Origin: Bacteroidales bacterium
Lineage (GTDB): Bacteria; Bacteroidota; Bacteroidia; Bacteroidales; P3
Length of the DNA: 24,250 nucleotides
Assembly: GCA_016281475.1 (NCBI GenBank)
Contig: JAEEIS010000148.1
Coordinates: 1 to 24,250 of the forward strand
Direction: 5' to 3'
Below, piece after piece: positions 14,687 to 21,958 of this stretch (position 1 is the stretch's first letter; every line of letters begins with the position of its first letter). The position numbers were made by a program, and so were the translations under genes. Below the pieces are notes generated by a model. It was not told the origin of the DNA and made no database searches. It saw nothing but the letters and a program-made list of their open reading frames with translations.

Positions 14687-15880
14687 TCAGATGGAGTAGA
14701 TTAGCCCCTCCACCACCGAGCGCACCTCCTCGCGTGTGAGGTAGGGGTGCATGGGGAGAGACAGTACGCTCTTTGCCAGCCGTTCGGCATTGGGGGTAAG
14801 GGCGAAGCTGTGATACTCCTTGAATGCTGTCTGTGCGCTCATCGGAGTGGGATAGTATATCATAGTGGGGATGCCCTTGGCCTTCAACTTGGCCTGCAGA
14901 GCCTCGCGATTGAAGGTGCCTTCGCCGGAGGGGACGCTCAACTGTATCGTATATTGTGCCCAGCTGCTGCTATATCCTTCTGGCACGTATGGGGTGGCAA
15001 TCCGTATTTCTTTCTTGAGGAATTTGGTCATGCCGCCCAGCAGCTGGCTATAGTATTCTGCCACACGATTCACGTCGGCCAGTTCGTGCTCCTTAAACGC
15101 CTTCAGCTTGATGCGCAGGATGGCTGCCTGCATCGTGTCGAGACGGCTGTTCAATCCGATGCGCACATTGTCGTACTTGTGGCTGCCCTTGCCATGCACG
15201 CGATACGACTCCACCAGAGCCGCCCATTCGTCGTTGTCGGTAAACACCGCGCCGCCGTCGCCATAGCAGCCCAGCGGTTTGGCGGGGAAGAACGAGGTAG
15301 TCGAGATGTCGCCAAAGCTACAGGCGCGTTTCACCATCGTTCCCTCGCCAGAAGGTTTGGGCAGGCGGATGCTGCCGCCGAAACCCTGTGCGCCGTCCTC
15401 AATCAAAAACATGCCTTCGCGCTTGGTGATGGAGCGCAACTCGGGGTAGTTGGCGGGCTGGCCGAATAGGTCAACCGCTATCACTGCCTTTGGGCGCAGC
15501 GTCATGTGGTCGTGTACCGACCGGATGGCATCGTCAAGGCTTTTGGGATCCATATTAAAGGTCCGAGGGTCAACATCCACAAACACCGGTGTGGCGCCCT
15601 CGAGAGCCACCACCTCGGCGGTGGCGAAAAAAGTGAAGTCGGGCACAAACACCGCGTCGCCCTTGCCCACGCCCAAAGCCTTCAGGGCCATCGTCAGCGC
15701 GTCGGTGCCGTTGGCGCAGGCAATGCAATGTTTCACACCTACGTAATCGGCCAGTTCCTGTTCCAGTTCTTTCACGGGAGCCCCCATGATGTAGGCACCC
15801 GAGGCGGCCACATCGCACATAGCCTTGTCGATATCGCCCTTCAGTAGTTGGTATTGTTTTTTGAGGTCTCTAAATTCCAT
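14687..15880 (-). CDS. wbpE: PLP-dependent sugar aminotransferase, WbpE-like (DegT/DnrJ/EryC1/StrS family)
   Basis: WbpE-type enzymes transfer the amino group of glutamate to the 3-keto group of a UDP-2-acetamido-hexuronate. The 397 residues show the family motifs: ACANGTDALTMAL (about 54-66), PDFTFFATAEV, the PLP-contacting D162 (IEDGAQGFG) and the Schiff-base lysine K201 (TTSFFPAKPLGCYGDGGAVFT), then HGKGSHKYDNVRIGLNSRLDTMQAAIL. Two short segments reading PSGEGT, at 176-181 and 317-322, interrupt places where homologues I know are shorter; their DNA resembles the palindromic repeat. The gene is 47 nt downstream of wbpB and 1 nt upstream of the FAD/Fe-S dehydrogenase. The specific 3-amino function rests on the wbpB partner. 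Without it I would only say sugar aminotransferase. Confidence 0.92.
   Translation of the reverse strand: MEFRDLKKQYQLLKGDIDKAMCDVAASGAYIMGAPVKELEQELADYVGVKHCIACANGTDALTMALKALGVGKGDAVFVPDFTFFATAEVVALEGATPVFVDVDPRTFNMDPKSLDDAIRSVHDHMTLRPKAVIAVDLFGQPANYPELRSITKREGMFLIEDGAQGFGGSIRLPKPSGEGTMVKRACSFGDISTTSFFPAKPLGCYGDGGAVFTDNDEWAALVESYRVHGKGSHKYDNVRIGLNSRLDTMQAAILRIKLKAFKEHELADVNRVAEYYSQLLGGMTKFLKKEIRIATPYVPEGYSSSWAQYTIQLSVPSGEGTFNREALQAKLKAKGIPTMIYYPTPMSAQTAFKEYHSFALTPNAERLAKSVLSLPMHPYLTREEVRSVVEGLIYSI
14915..14940 (-). repeat. In-frame palindrome remnant in wbpE (second copy)
   Basis: On the plus strand CCTTCGCCGGAGGGGACGCT shares GAGGGGACGCT with copy B (5990-5998 area) and keeps a CCTTC/GAGGG stem. 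It encodes SVPSGEGT. Confidence 0.5.
15338..15362 (-). repeat. In-frame palindrome remnant in wbpE (first copy)
   Basis: The minus strand has CCTTCTGGCGAGGGAACG, a CCTTC/GAGGG stem with loop TGGC. It encodes KPSGEGT, the same hexapeptide as the copy at 14915-14940. Confidence 0.45.
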
Positions 15881-15885
15881 ATTTA

Positions 15886-15919
15886 ACTCCCATTTTATAT
15901 TACTCCCACTTTAACTCCC
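15886..15919 (-). promoter_or_regulatory. Three GGGAGT repeats in the 47-nt leader of wbpE
   Basis: On the minus strand GGGAGT occurs at 15919-15914, 15907-15902 and 15891-15886, each followed by TWA. The last lies 5 nt before the wbpE ATG and could act as a ribosome binding site; the purpose of the other two is not evident. Confidence 0.4.
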
Positions 15920-15927
15920 TCTTTCAA

Positions 15928-16908
15928 TTAATATCGCATATCCGCCCATCCAAAGGGGTGAGGTGCCAACGGCAGTTTAGCCAACGGGTGGTAGTCGCCT
16001 TTCAGTCCGATGGGGGTGGCATGGCGGATGTCGCTCACAATCTGGATGCAGTTGCGTGCCTCGCTGATGCGGAAGCCTCTGCCCGCCAGAATCTCCTGAT
16101 AGCTCTTGGTATGCAGTTCGGTGAACCCTTGGCTGAATTCAAACTCGTCGCCGTCGATAAGGATAGTCCGGTAAGTGCGTTTCTCGCCCTCCACGGCATT
16201 GGCAGGCAGGCAGTCGGCATTGATGCTGAGGAAATAGCGCACCCTTGCCTGACGCAACTCCAGGTAGCCCGCCACGCGGTCGTGGCTCATCACATGCACC
16301 ACATTCATCCGTACAGGGCCGAACACCCATTGCAACATGTCGTAGAAATGCACGCCGATGTTGGTAGCCACGCCGCCGCTCTTGTGCACGTCGCCCTTCC
16401 ACGACGAGTAGTACCACCGTCCGCGCGAGGTGATATAGGTGAGGTCGACGTCGTACACCTTGTCCTTCGGCCCCTCGTCCACCTTACGTTTCAGAGCCAC
16501 GATAGCGTCGTGCAGGCGCAGTTGTAGGATGGTGTAGGCGTGATGGTCAGTCTCCTGTTCCATCTCGACCAAGTTGTCGATGTTGTAAGGATTTAGCACT
16601 ACAGGTTTCTCACAGATGACGTCGCATCCCAGCCGCAGTCCGTAGCGGATAAAGGCGTCGTGAGTATAGTTGGGCGTACAGATAGAGACCCACTGCAGCG
16701 GATTGTCAGTACGCTGCTGCTTTGAACAGAAGCGGTCGAACTGTTCCTGCTCGGTAAAGAACGAGCAGTCGGGGAAGAAGCTGTCCAGCCGACCCACGCT
16801 GTCGAACTTGTCGTAGGCTGCCAACAGTGTGTTGCCCGTATCGGCGATAGCCTTCAGATGTCGCGGAGCGATATAGCCTGCCGCCCCAATCAATGCAAAA
16901 TTAGCCAT
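15928..16908 (-). CDS. wbpB: UDP-2-acetamido-2-deoxy-glucuronate 3-dehydrogenase, WbpB-like (Gfo/Idh/MocA family)
   Basis: WbpB oxidises the 3-hydroxyl of UDP-GlcNAcA using tightly bound NAD, which is regenerated with 2-oxoglutarate. The 326 residues match the family closely. The N-terminus has MANFALIGAAGYIAPRH (GAAGYI Rossmann loop, about 8-13). The motif VICEKPVV carries E100, K101 and P102. YEVDLTYITSRG-like VDLTYITSRGRWY, SGGVATNIGVHFYDML and the C-terminal FSQGFTELHTKSYQEILAGRGF follow. That last motif and the motif order are diagnostic of WbpB/WlbA in my recollection. It lies between the 6-dehydrogenase gene, which would supply its substrate, and wbpE, which would use its 3-keto product. 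No WbpD acetyltransferase or WbpI epimerase gene is in the window. The ATG at 16908 gives the conserved N-terminus. Confidence 0.94.
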   Translation of the reverse strand: MANFALIGAAGYIAPRHLKAIADTGNTLLAAYDKFDSVGRLDSFFPDCSFFTEQEQFDRFCSKQQRTDNPLQWVSICTPNYTHDAFIRYGLRLGCDVICEKPVVLNPYNIDNLVEMEQETDHHAYTILQLRLHDAIVALKRKVDEGPKDKVYDVDLTYITSRGRWYYSSWKGDVHKSGGVATNIGVHFYDMLQWVFGPVRMNVVHVMSHDRVAGYLELRQARVRYFLSINADCLPANAVEGEKRTYRTILIDGDEFEFSQGFTELHTKSYQEILAGRGFRISEARNCIQIVSDIRHATPIGLKGDYHPLAKLPLAPHPFGWADMRY

Positions 16909-16922
16909 AATTAGAATCTTTT

Positions 16923-16994
16923 GAATTCGTAAATTCGTGAATGTGTTAATTTGTGAATCGATTTACACATTGGCACATTAACACGTTAACGCAT
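16923..16994. repeat. Nine-unit octamer array with inverted halves between the 6-dehydrogenase gene and wbpB
   Basis: Nine consecutive 8-nt units fill 72 of the 89 spacer bases: GAATTCGT, AAATTCGT, GAATGTGT, TAATTTGT, GAATCGAT, TTACACAT, TGGCACAT, TAACACGT, TAACGCAT. The fifth unit carries the palindrome AATCGATT; the units on either side are roughly reverse complements of each other (GTGTTAAT against ATTAACAC). Confidence 0.85.
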
Positions 16995-16997
16995 TTC

Positions 16998-18272
16998 CTA
17001 AAGTCTTCCGTCCACCAGTTCGCGAGGCATGATGCCCTTCACGTCGAAGATGACGTGGATCTTCTCCAGCAGGCTGTCGAAGTCAATCTCCATCTCCCTA
17101 AACTGGCGATGGGCGACGGCGACGATGGCAGCGTGATACTTGTCCTTGGGCAGTTCGTTCACTATGTCGATGCCGTATTCGTGCTTCACCCGCTCGGGCG
17201 ACGCCCACGGGTCGTAGACCGTGATGTCGGCACTATACTCCTTCAGGGCGTGGTAGATGTCAATCACGCGAGTGTTGCGCACATCGGGGCAGTTCTCCTT
17301 GAAGGTGAATCCCATGATGATAATCTTCGACCCCAGCACCTGGATGCCTTTCTTGAGCATCAACTTCACGGTGCGGTCGGCCACGTAGGCACCCATGCCG
17401 TCGTTCATGCGGCGGCCGGCAAGGATGATTTCAGGGTTGTAGCCCAGCCGCTGGGCGCACTGTGCCAGGTAATAGGGGTCGACCGAAATGCAGTGGCCGC
17501 CCACCAGACCGGGGTTCATCTTAATGAAATTCCATTTTGTGCCCGCCGCCTCTAGCACGTCGAGCGTGTCGATGCCCATGAGGGTAAAAATCTTCGACAA
17601 CTCGTTGACGAAGGCGATATTGATGTCGCGCTGGCTGTTCTCAATCACTTTGGCGGCCTCGGCCACCCTGATGCTGGCGGCACGATGGGTGCCGTTGGTC
17701 AGCACCGAGGCGTACACTTGGTCCACCAAGTCTGCCACCTCGGGAGTGGAACCAGAAGTGATTTTCGTAATCTTCTCCACCGTATGCACCTTGTCGCCGG
17801 GATTGATGCGCTCGGGGCTGTATCCGGCGTAGAAGTCCACGTTGTATTTCAAGCCCGACACCCGTTCCACCACGGGGATGCACTCCTCCTCGGTCACGCC
17901 GGGGTAGACGGTCGACTCGTACACCACGATGTCGCCCTTGCTGATTACCTTGCCAACCACCTCGCTGGCACCGTATAGCGGCGAGAGGTCGGGCGTGTTG
18001 TTGCGGTCCACTGGGGTGGGGACGGCAACGACGTAGAAGTTGCACCCGCGTATCTCCTCAATGTCGGCAGTGCAACGGAAACCGTGGTTCTTGATGGCAT
18101 CCTGCAGTAGGTCGTCGCTCACCTCGAGGGTCGCGTCATGGCCCTCCATCAGCGCATCTACGCGTGCCTTGTTCATGTCGTAGCCAATAGTCTTGTACTT
18201 GGTAGAGAAAAGCCGGGCAAGCGGAAGACCCACATAACCCAGGCCGATAACTGCAATATTAATGTCTTGCAT
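16998..18272 (-). CDS. tviB: UDP-N-acetylhexosamine 6-dehydrogenase (TviB/WbpO type)
   Basis: This NAD-dependent enzyme oxidises C6 of a UDP-N-acetylhexosamine to the uronic acid. The 424 residues contain the Rossmann motif VIGLGYVGLP (about 8-17), VPTPVDRNNTPDLSPLYGA, YAGYSPERINPGDK, AEAAKVIENSQRDINIAFVNEL, the catalytic cysteine C261 in GLVGGHCISVDPYY, and the C-terminal FTFKENCPDVRNTRVIDI motif. The Y-S-P-E-R-I-N-P-G-D stretch and the ECNFY/YESTVYPG region resemble TviB and WbpO rather than UDP-glucose dehydrogenase. Whether the substrate is UDP-GlcNAc or UDP-GalNAc cannot be told; the wbpB/wbpE neighbours favour UDP-GlcNAc. It is the first gene of an operon with its own promoter and a hairpin in the leader. 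Confidence 0.93.
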   Translation of the reverse strand: MQDINIAVIGLGYVGLPLARLFSTKYKTIGYDMNKARVDALMEGHDATLEVSDDLLQDAIKNHGFRCTADIEEIRGCNFYVVAVPTPVDRNNTPDLSPLYGASEVVGKVISKGDIVVYESTVYPGVTEEECIPVVERVSGLKYNVDFYAGYSPERINPGDKVHTVEKITKITSGSTPEVADLVDQVYASVLTNGTHRAASIRVAEAAKVIENSQRDINIAFVNELSKIFTLMGIDTLDVLEAAGTKWNFIKMNPGLVGGHCISVDPYYLAQCAQRLGYNPEIILAGRRMNDGMGAYVADRTVKLMLKKGIQVLGSKIIIMGFTFKENCPDVRNTRVIDIYHALKEYSADITVYDPWASPERVKHEYGIDIVNELPKDKYHAAIVAVAHRQFREMEIDFDSLLEKIHVIFDVKGIMPRELVDGRL

Positions 18273-18325
18273 AATATTTATATATATTATTTATTTACTT
18301 TAAAATCAGCCTATATACACAACAT

Positions 18326-18344
18326 TTGATGCCATGGGCATCAA
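18326..18344 (-). promoter_or_regulatory. Perfect 8-bp hairpin in the leader of the tviB-wbpB-wbpE operon
   Basis: TTGATGCC (18326-18333) and GGCATCAA (18337-18344) pair perfectly around a 3-nt loop. The hairpin lies between the predicted start point (about 18350) and the ATG at 18272. No U run follows, so it is not a standard terminator. Confidence 0.55.
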
Positions 18345-18356
18345 CAATCCAACTTG

Positions 18357-18364
18357 CAAAAATA
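18357..18364 (-). promoter_or_regulatory. Bacteroidota -7 box upstream of tviB
   Basis: The minus strand reads TATTTTTG (TAnnTTTG), preceded directly upstream by a run of 12 A. It lies about 85 nt before the tviB ATG and is the only such box in the 202-nt spacer after the O-antigen ligase gene. Confidence 0.65.
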
Positions 18365-18474
18365 CTTTTTTTTTTTCATATAAATAAAAAACGACGCATA
18401 ATATTCAGATGCATCTGTTTCTTCTTTCATGATGTAATGCATATCTGTGCGAGTGAAGTTGTCGGGAGATGTGC

Positions 18475-19896
18475 CTAGGCTGTTTTTGCAGGGAAAATAT
18501 TGGGTCGGGAGTAGTGGAGTATGATGCAGTACCAGAAGCCGATGAAGAGGAGGCCCATTTGTCGGCCAAAGGTGGCCTCGAAGAAGATGCATGTTGCGTA
18601 GACCACAGTGAAGAGAATCATGGGTAGGTTGCGGTGTGGGCGACGAAATGATAGAATGACTGGAAAGATAATCATCGCCAGCATCACGACTAGCCCGATT
18701 AGGCCGGTTGCCAGAGTGGTTTCGAGGTATTGATTGTGGGTGCTAAATTTTGAGATAGAGGCATTTATTTGGTCGTTGGCTTTATAGCGAGAAAATAGGG
18801 AATCCCAGTAGCCGTCGCATCCGTAACCGAAAACGAGCTGGTCTTTGGCTATTTCCAGTCCACATTGCCAGAGATTTTGACGCACGTCACCTTCTTCTCC
18901 GGCATGGATATTTTTTGCGGTGTCGGTGACGCGTGAGTAGGTTTTGGGTGAGATGCAGTAGGTGATGCCGATGATGAGAACTGTGGTTGCGAGTATGATA
19001 CCGATGGTGCGCCATTTGTGTCGACAAAAGGCGAGGTGGAGTAGGCAGGCGGTGGCAAGCAGGACCCATGCAACCATGCCTGATCGGGAGCCGCTCAGCA
19101 GGATGTAGGAGGAGAGGAGGCCTATGTCGATGATGACGAACCACCGTAGGCGATGCCAGCGGGGTGTGTGCCAGTGGCGGACTAGCTCGGTGTAGAGCAG
19201 GGTGATGGCTGTGAGAATATAGAGTGCTAGGTAGTTGTGGTGCAAGGGGTCAAAAATATAGTATTTGAGGTGTTCGAACGGGGTGTTGTTGAATAGGTGG
19301 GCGACGGCGCGGATGGGTTGGGCGGCAAGTGGGTTGTATAGTTGGGGAAAGGGTGTAAGTTGGGAGAGAGGAGATACTATTTGGGCCAGTAGAGCGGTGA
19401 AGAGGTGGGTGATACCAGCGAAAAGTTGGCTGTCGATCGAGTGGAATGCTGACCGAATGAGCATGAGGCCAAAGCGGATAGTGAGTGTGGTGGCAAGCAG
19501 GTAAGCGAGGAGAGAAAGGTGGCGGCGGGTGAGGTATCGGGTGTCGCTGAGCAGGAATATGAGGGGAAAAAGTAGCAGGGGGAGCATCGTGGTGATGGTA
19601 GAGATGGCTTCGTTAGGGTTGTTGCTGTATGTGCCGCTAAGGGCAAAGAGAAGATAAAAGAGCACCATCAGGTAGAGGCAGATGCGTGTTGGGCGGTCCA
19701 AGGCTGGGTTCCCAATATGGTGGGTGGCGATGATACGGGCTAGGGTATTGGCACACAGCAACACTAGACACCATAAAGAGATGTGCCACTGGAGGGGCAT
19801 GGTGACGGCAATGGCTATCATCAGAGCATATTCACTAGCCTCGTACCATTTGAGGCCAAGGAACAATCGTTTCACAAATGCAATCAGATCTTTCAT
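18475..19896 (-). CDS. O-antigen ligase / polymerase family membrane protein (Wzy_C)
   Basis: The 473-residue protein is almost wholly hydrophobic with about 11-12 predicted membrane segments. It carries the Wzy_C landmarks: LLSGSRSGMVAW (about 266-276), a periplasmic loop with VFGYGCDGYWDSLF (about 354-367) and THNQYLETTLATGLIGL (386-402). Members attach or polymerise O-antigen repeat units at the periplasmic face of the inner membrane. Ligase (WaaL) and polymerase (Wzy) cannot be separated from sequence alone, so I give no symbol. It starts 15 nt after the upstream dehydratase gene, without a promoter between them, and ends 202 nt before the tviB ATG. Confidence 0.88.
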   Translation of the reverse strand: MKDLIAFVKRLFLGLKWYEASEYALMIAIAVTMPLQWHISLWCLVLLCANTLARIIATHHIGNPALDRPTRICLYLMVLFYLLFALSGTYSNNPNEAISTITTMLPLLLFPLIFLLSDTRYLTRRHLSLLAYLLATTLTIRFGLMLIRSAFHSIDSQLFAGITHLFTALLAQIVSPLSQLTPFPQLYNPLAAQPIRAVAHLFNNTPFEHLKYYIFDPLHHNYLALYILTAITLLYTELVRHWHTPRWHRLRWFVIIDIGLLSSYILLSGSRSGMVAWVLLATACLLHLAFCRHKWRTIGIILATTVLIIGITYCISPKTYSRVTDTAKNIHAGEEGDVRQNLWQCGLEIAKDQLVFGYGCDGYWDSLFSRYKANDQINASISKFSTHNQYLETTLATGLIGLVVMLAMIIFPVILSFRRPHRNLPMILFTVVYATCIFFEATFGRQMGLLFIGFWYCIILHYSRPNIFPAKTA

Positions 19897-19911
19897 CCGA
19901 AGGCCTTGTCG

Positions 19912-21843
19912 TTAGGCTGGGTTGGAAGTCACGTTTTCTTTGTCGAGTTGACAGTAGATGCTGTTGTTGCTCTTGAATTCGGGTACTATTTTCTTCATTT
20001 TGCGGACCAGTGTCATGGGGTCGAGCGTGGGCATGAGATCCCATAGTTCGGCATAGGCGCGGTCGATGTCTTCGATGGGGTAGCGGCGCACTTGCGCACG
20101 CATGATTTTGGGGTGGTAGGTGGGTATATTGGCCTCTTTGTTGGCGAGGAGCTCTTCGTAGAGTTTCTCCCCTGGACGCAGACCGACTTCTTTGATTTCG
20201 ATATTCTTTAGGCCAGAGAGCTGAATCATCTTCTGTGCCAAATTGTATATCTTGACGGGCTTACCCATATCGAAGACGAAGATGTCGCCACCTTCGCCCA
20301 TGGCCCCTGCTTCGAGCACGAGGTTGCAGGCTTCGGGGATGGTCATGAAGTAGCGGATGATGTCGCGATGGGTGACGGTGAGGGGGCCGCCAGCGGCGAG
20401 TTGCTTTTTGAACAAGGGTATGACGCTGCCGTTGGAACCAAGGACGTTGCCGAAACGGGTGGTGACGAAGTGTGTGGTGTCGGTGCTCCGGCTCTGGATG
20501 TAGATTTCGGCCATGCGCTTGGTGGCTCCCATAACGTTGGTGGGATTGACCGCCTTGTCGGTGGAAATCATGACGAATTTCTGTGTGCCGTTTTCAATGG
20601 CGAGGTCAGCGAGATTTTTGGTGCCAAAGACGTTGACGAGAATGGCTTCGTAGGGGTTTTCCTCCATGAAGGGGACATGCTTGTAGGCAGCGGCGTGGTA
20701 GACTATCTGGGGATGGTATTTGGAGAAGACTTCCTGCATGCGCTGTCGGTCTTTAACGTTGGCGATGACAAATTCCATGTGGTCAGTGTAGCGGCAGTAG
20801 GGTTCGTTGCTGCGGAGCTCGAACTGGAGGTCGTACATGGGTGATTCGGCTTGGTCGAGCATGACGACTTTCTGGGGTGCGTACTGGATAAGCTGGCGGC
20901 AAATCTCGCTGCCGATAGAGCCTGCGGCACCAGTGACAAGAACTACCTTGTCGGCCACCTCGCGGATGATGTTGACGTTGTCGAGGTGGATGGTTTCGCG
21001 TTCCAGCAGGTCTTCAATCTTGATGTCTTGGATTTGATTAGCGGTGAAGCTGTCGTTAATCCATGCATTGATATGTGGAACGGCCTTGACGGTGAGTCCG
21101 AGATCAAGCCCCTTGTTCATGATGGCTTGTTTGCGCTCGAGTTTGATAGTGGGGATGGCGATGAGGAGTACTTCGATATTGTGCTTTTTGATGTAGTCGG
21201 GATTAAGGGCAGTTTCCGGGAGGAGTGTGCGTATGCCGTTGAGGGCGGTGTCGGTCTTTTTGTGGTCGTCGTCTAGGAATGCTACAATCTTGTATTCGTG
21301 GGAGTGGTCTTGCATGAGTGCATTGTAAGCGATAACGCCTGCAGCACCAGCACCATAGATAAGGGTGTTGCAAGTTGGGCGACGACGGCGGACGTATTCG
21401 TTGTAGATTCGCTGAAGGGCGAGTCGAGTGGCAATCATTGCGGCAATCTGGAACGCAAAGGTCATCAGTATCTCGCTATAGGCGGGGGTATAGCGGTTTT
21501 GGATGATGGGGTGGTTGTTGTTGACGAGATTGAAAACAATGAGAATGACGGTGGCTATAGCGTTGGATATAACTACTTTGTAAATGTCATAAAGACCTGA
21601 GTGCCGGATGATGGATCGGTGGGTGCCTATGCTGACGTAGCAGATGGAGGCAAGGACGATGAAGGCACTGAGCTTGACCGCTAATGAAGGCCAGTCGATG
21701 TGGGGGGATGTGTAGAGCCGTAGCAAGTCGGTGACTGCGAAGGCGGCTATCAGTGTGATGATATCAATGGCGAGAATGAGCCATCGTGAGGCGGTAGCAT
21801 GGCGATACTTGCCAATGAACCAAAGGAATATTTTTCTGACCAT
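19912..21843 (-). CDS. Membrane UDP-GlcNAc 4,6-dehydratase, WbpM/PglF/CapD-like
   Basis: The 643 residues begin with four membrane segments (about 20-150). They have a CoA-binding-like Rossmann domain with YGAGAAG (163-169) and then an extended SDR domain with TGAAGSIGSEICRQL (304 on), STDKAVNPTN (427-436) and the atypical catalytic MxxxK (M438, K442) in MGATKRMAE. These features mark the long-form 4,6-dehydratases that convert UDP-GlcNAc to UDP-2-acetamido-2,6-dideoxy-4-hexulose, the precursor of sugars such as QuiNAc, FucNAc or bacillosamine. The next enzymes for those sugars are not in the window. It has a good promoter (box at 21889-21882) and is followed by the O-antigen ligase gene. The start ATG 21843 is preceded by a leader of about 35 nt. 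Confidence 0.95.
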   Translation of the reverse strand: MVRKIFLWFIGKYRHATASRWLILAIDIITLIAAFAVTDLLRLYTSPHIDWPSLAVKLSAFIVLASICYVSIGTHRSIIRHSGLYDIYKVVISNAIATVILIVFNLVNNNHPIIQNRYTPAYSEILMTFAFQIAAMIATRLALQRIYNEYVRRRRPTCNTLIYGAGAAGVIAYNALMQDHSHEYKIVAFLDDDHKKTDTALNGIRTLLPETALNPDYIKKHNIEVLLIAIPTIKLERKQAIMNKGLDLGLTVKAVPHINAWINDSFTANQIQDIKIEDLLERETIHLDNVNIIREVADKVVLVTGAAGSIGSEICRQLIQYAPQKVVMLDQAESPMYDLQFELRSNEPYCRYTDHMEFVIANVKDRQRMQEVFSKYHPQIVYHAAAYKHVPFMEENPYEAILVNVFGTKNLADLAIENGTQKFVMISTDKAVNPTNVMGATKRMAEIYIQSRSTDTTHFVTTRFGNVLGSNGSVIPLFKKQLAAGGPLTVTHRDIIRYFMTIPEACNLVLEAGAMGEGGDIFVFDMGKPVKIYNLAQKMIQLSGLKNIEIKEVGLRPGEKLYEELLANKEANIPTYHPKIMRAQVRRYPIEDIDRAYAELWDLMPTLDPMTLVRKMKKIVPEFKSNNSIYCQLDKENVTSNPA

Positions 21844-21881
21844 GTGGATGTTGCGTTTTAAATTGGTATGTTGATGTTTTG

Positions 21882-21889
21882 CAAAGATA
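21882..21889 (-). promoter_or_regulatory. Bacteroidota -7 box of the dehydratase-ligase operon
   Basis: The minus strand reads TATCTTTG, the same octamer as at guaA, 38 nt before the dehydratase ATG. An AT-rich heptad stretch (21896-21927) lies just upstream. Confidence 0.7.
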
Positions 21890-21895
21890 CGAAAA

Positions 21896-21927
21896 AATTA
21901 ATAATTAGTAATTAAAAAAATAAAATT
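21896..21927. repeat. Degenerate AATTAnn heptads upstream of the dehydratase promoter
   Basis: AATTAAT, AATTAGT, AATTAAA, AAAATAA, AATT lie in one 7-nt phase. They occupy the place where an A/T-rich upstream promoter element would be. Confidence 0.5.
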
Positions 21928-21958
21928 GGCTGCTGCATAAGGGTGTTTTTATGTGGTT

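Noticed and set aside
18406..18417. Palindrome CAGATGCATCTG after the O-antigen ligase gene as an intrinsic terminator
   Set aside because: The stem is only AT/GC mixed with no loop and the T run begins about 14 nt later, so it does not fit an intrinsic terminator.
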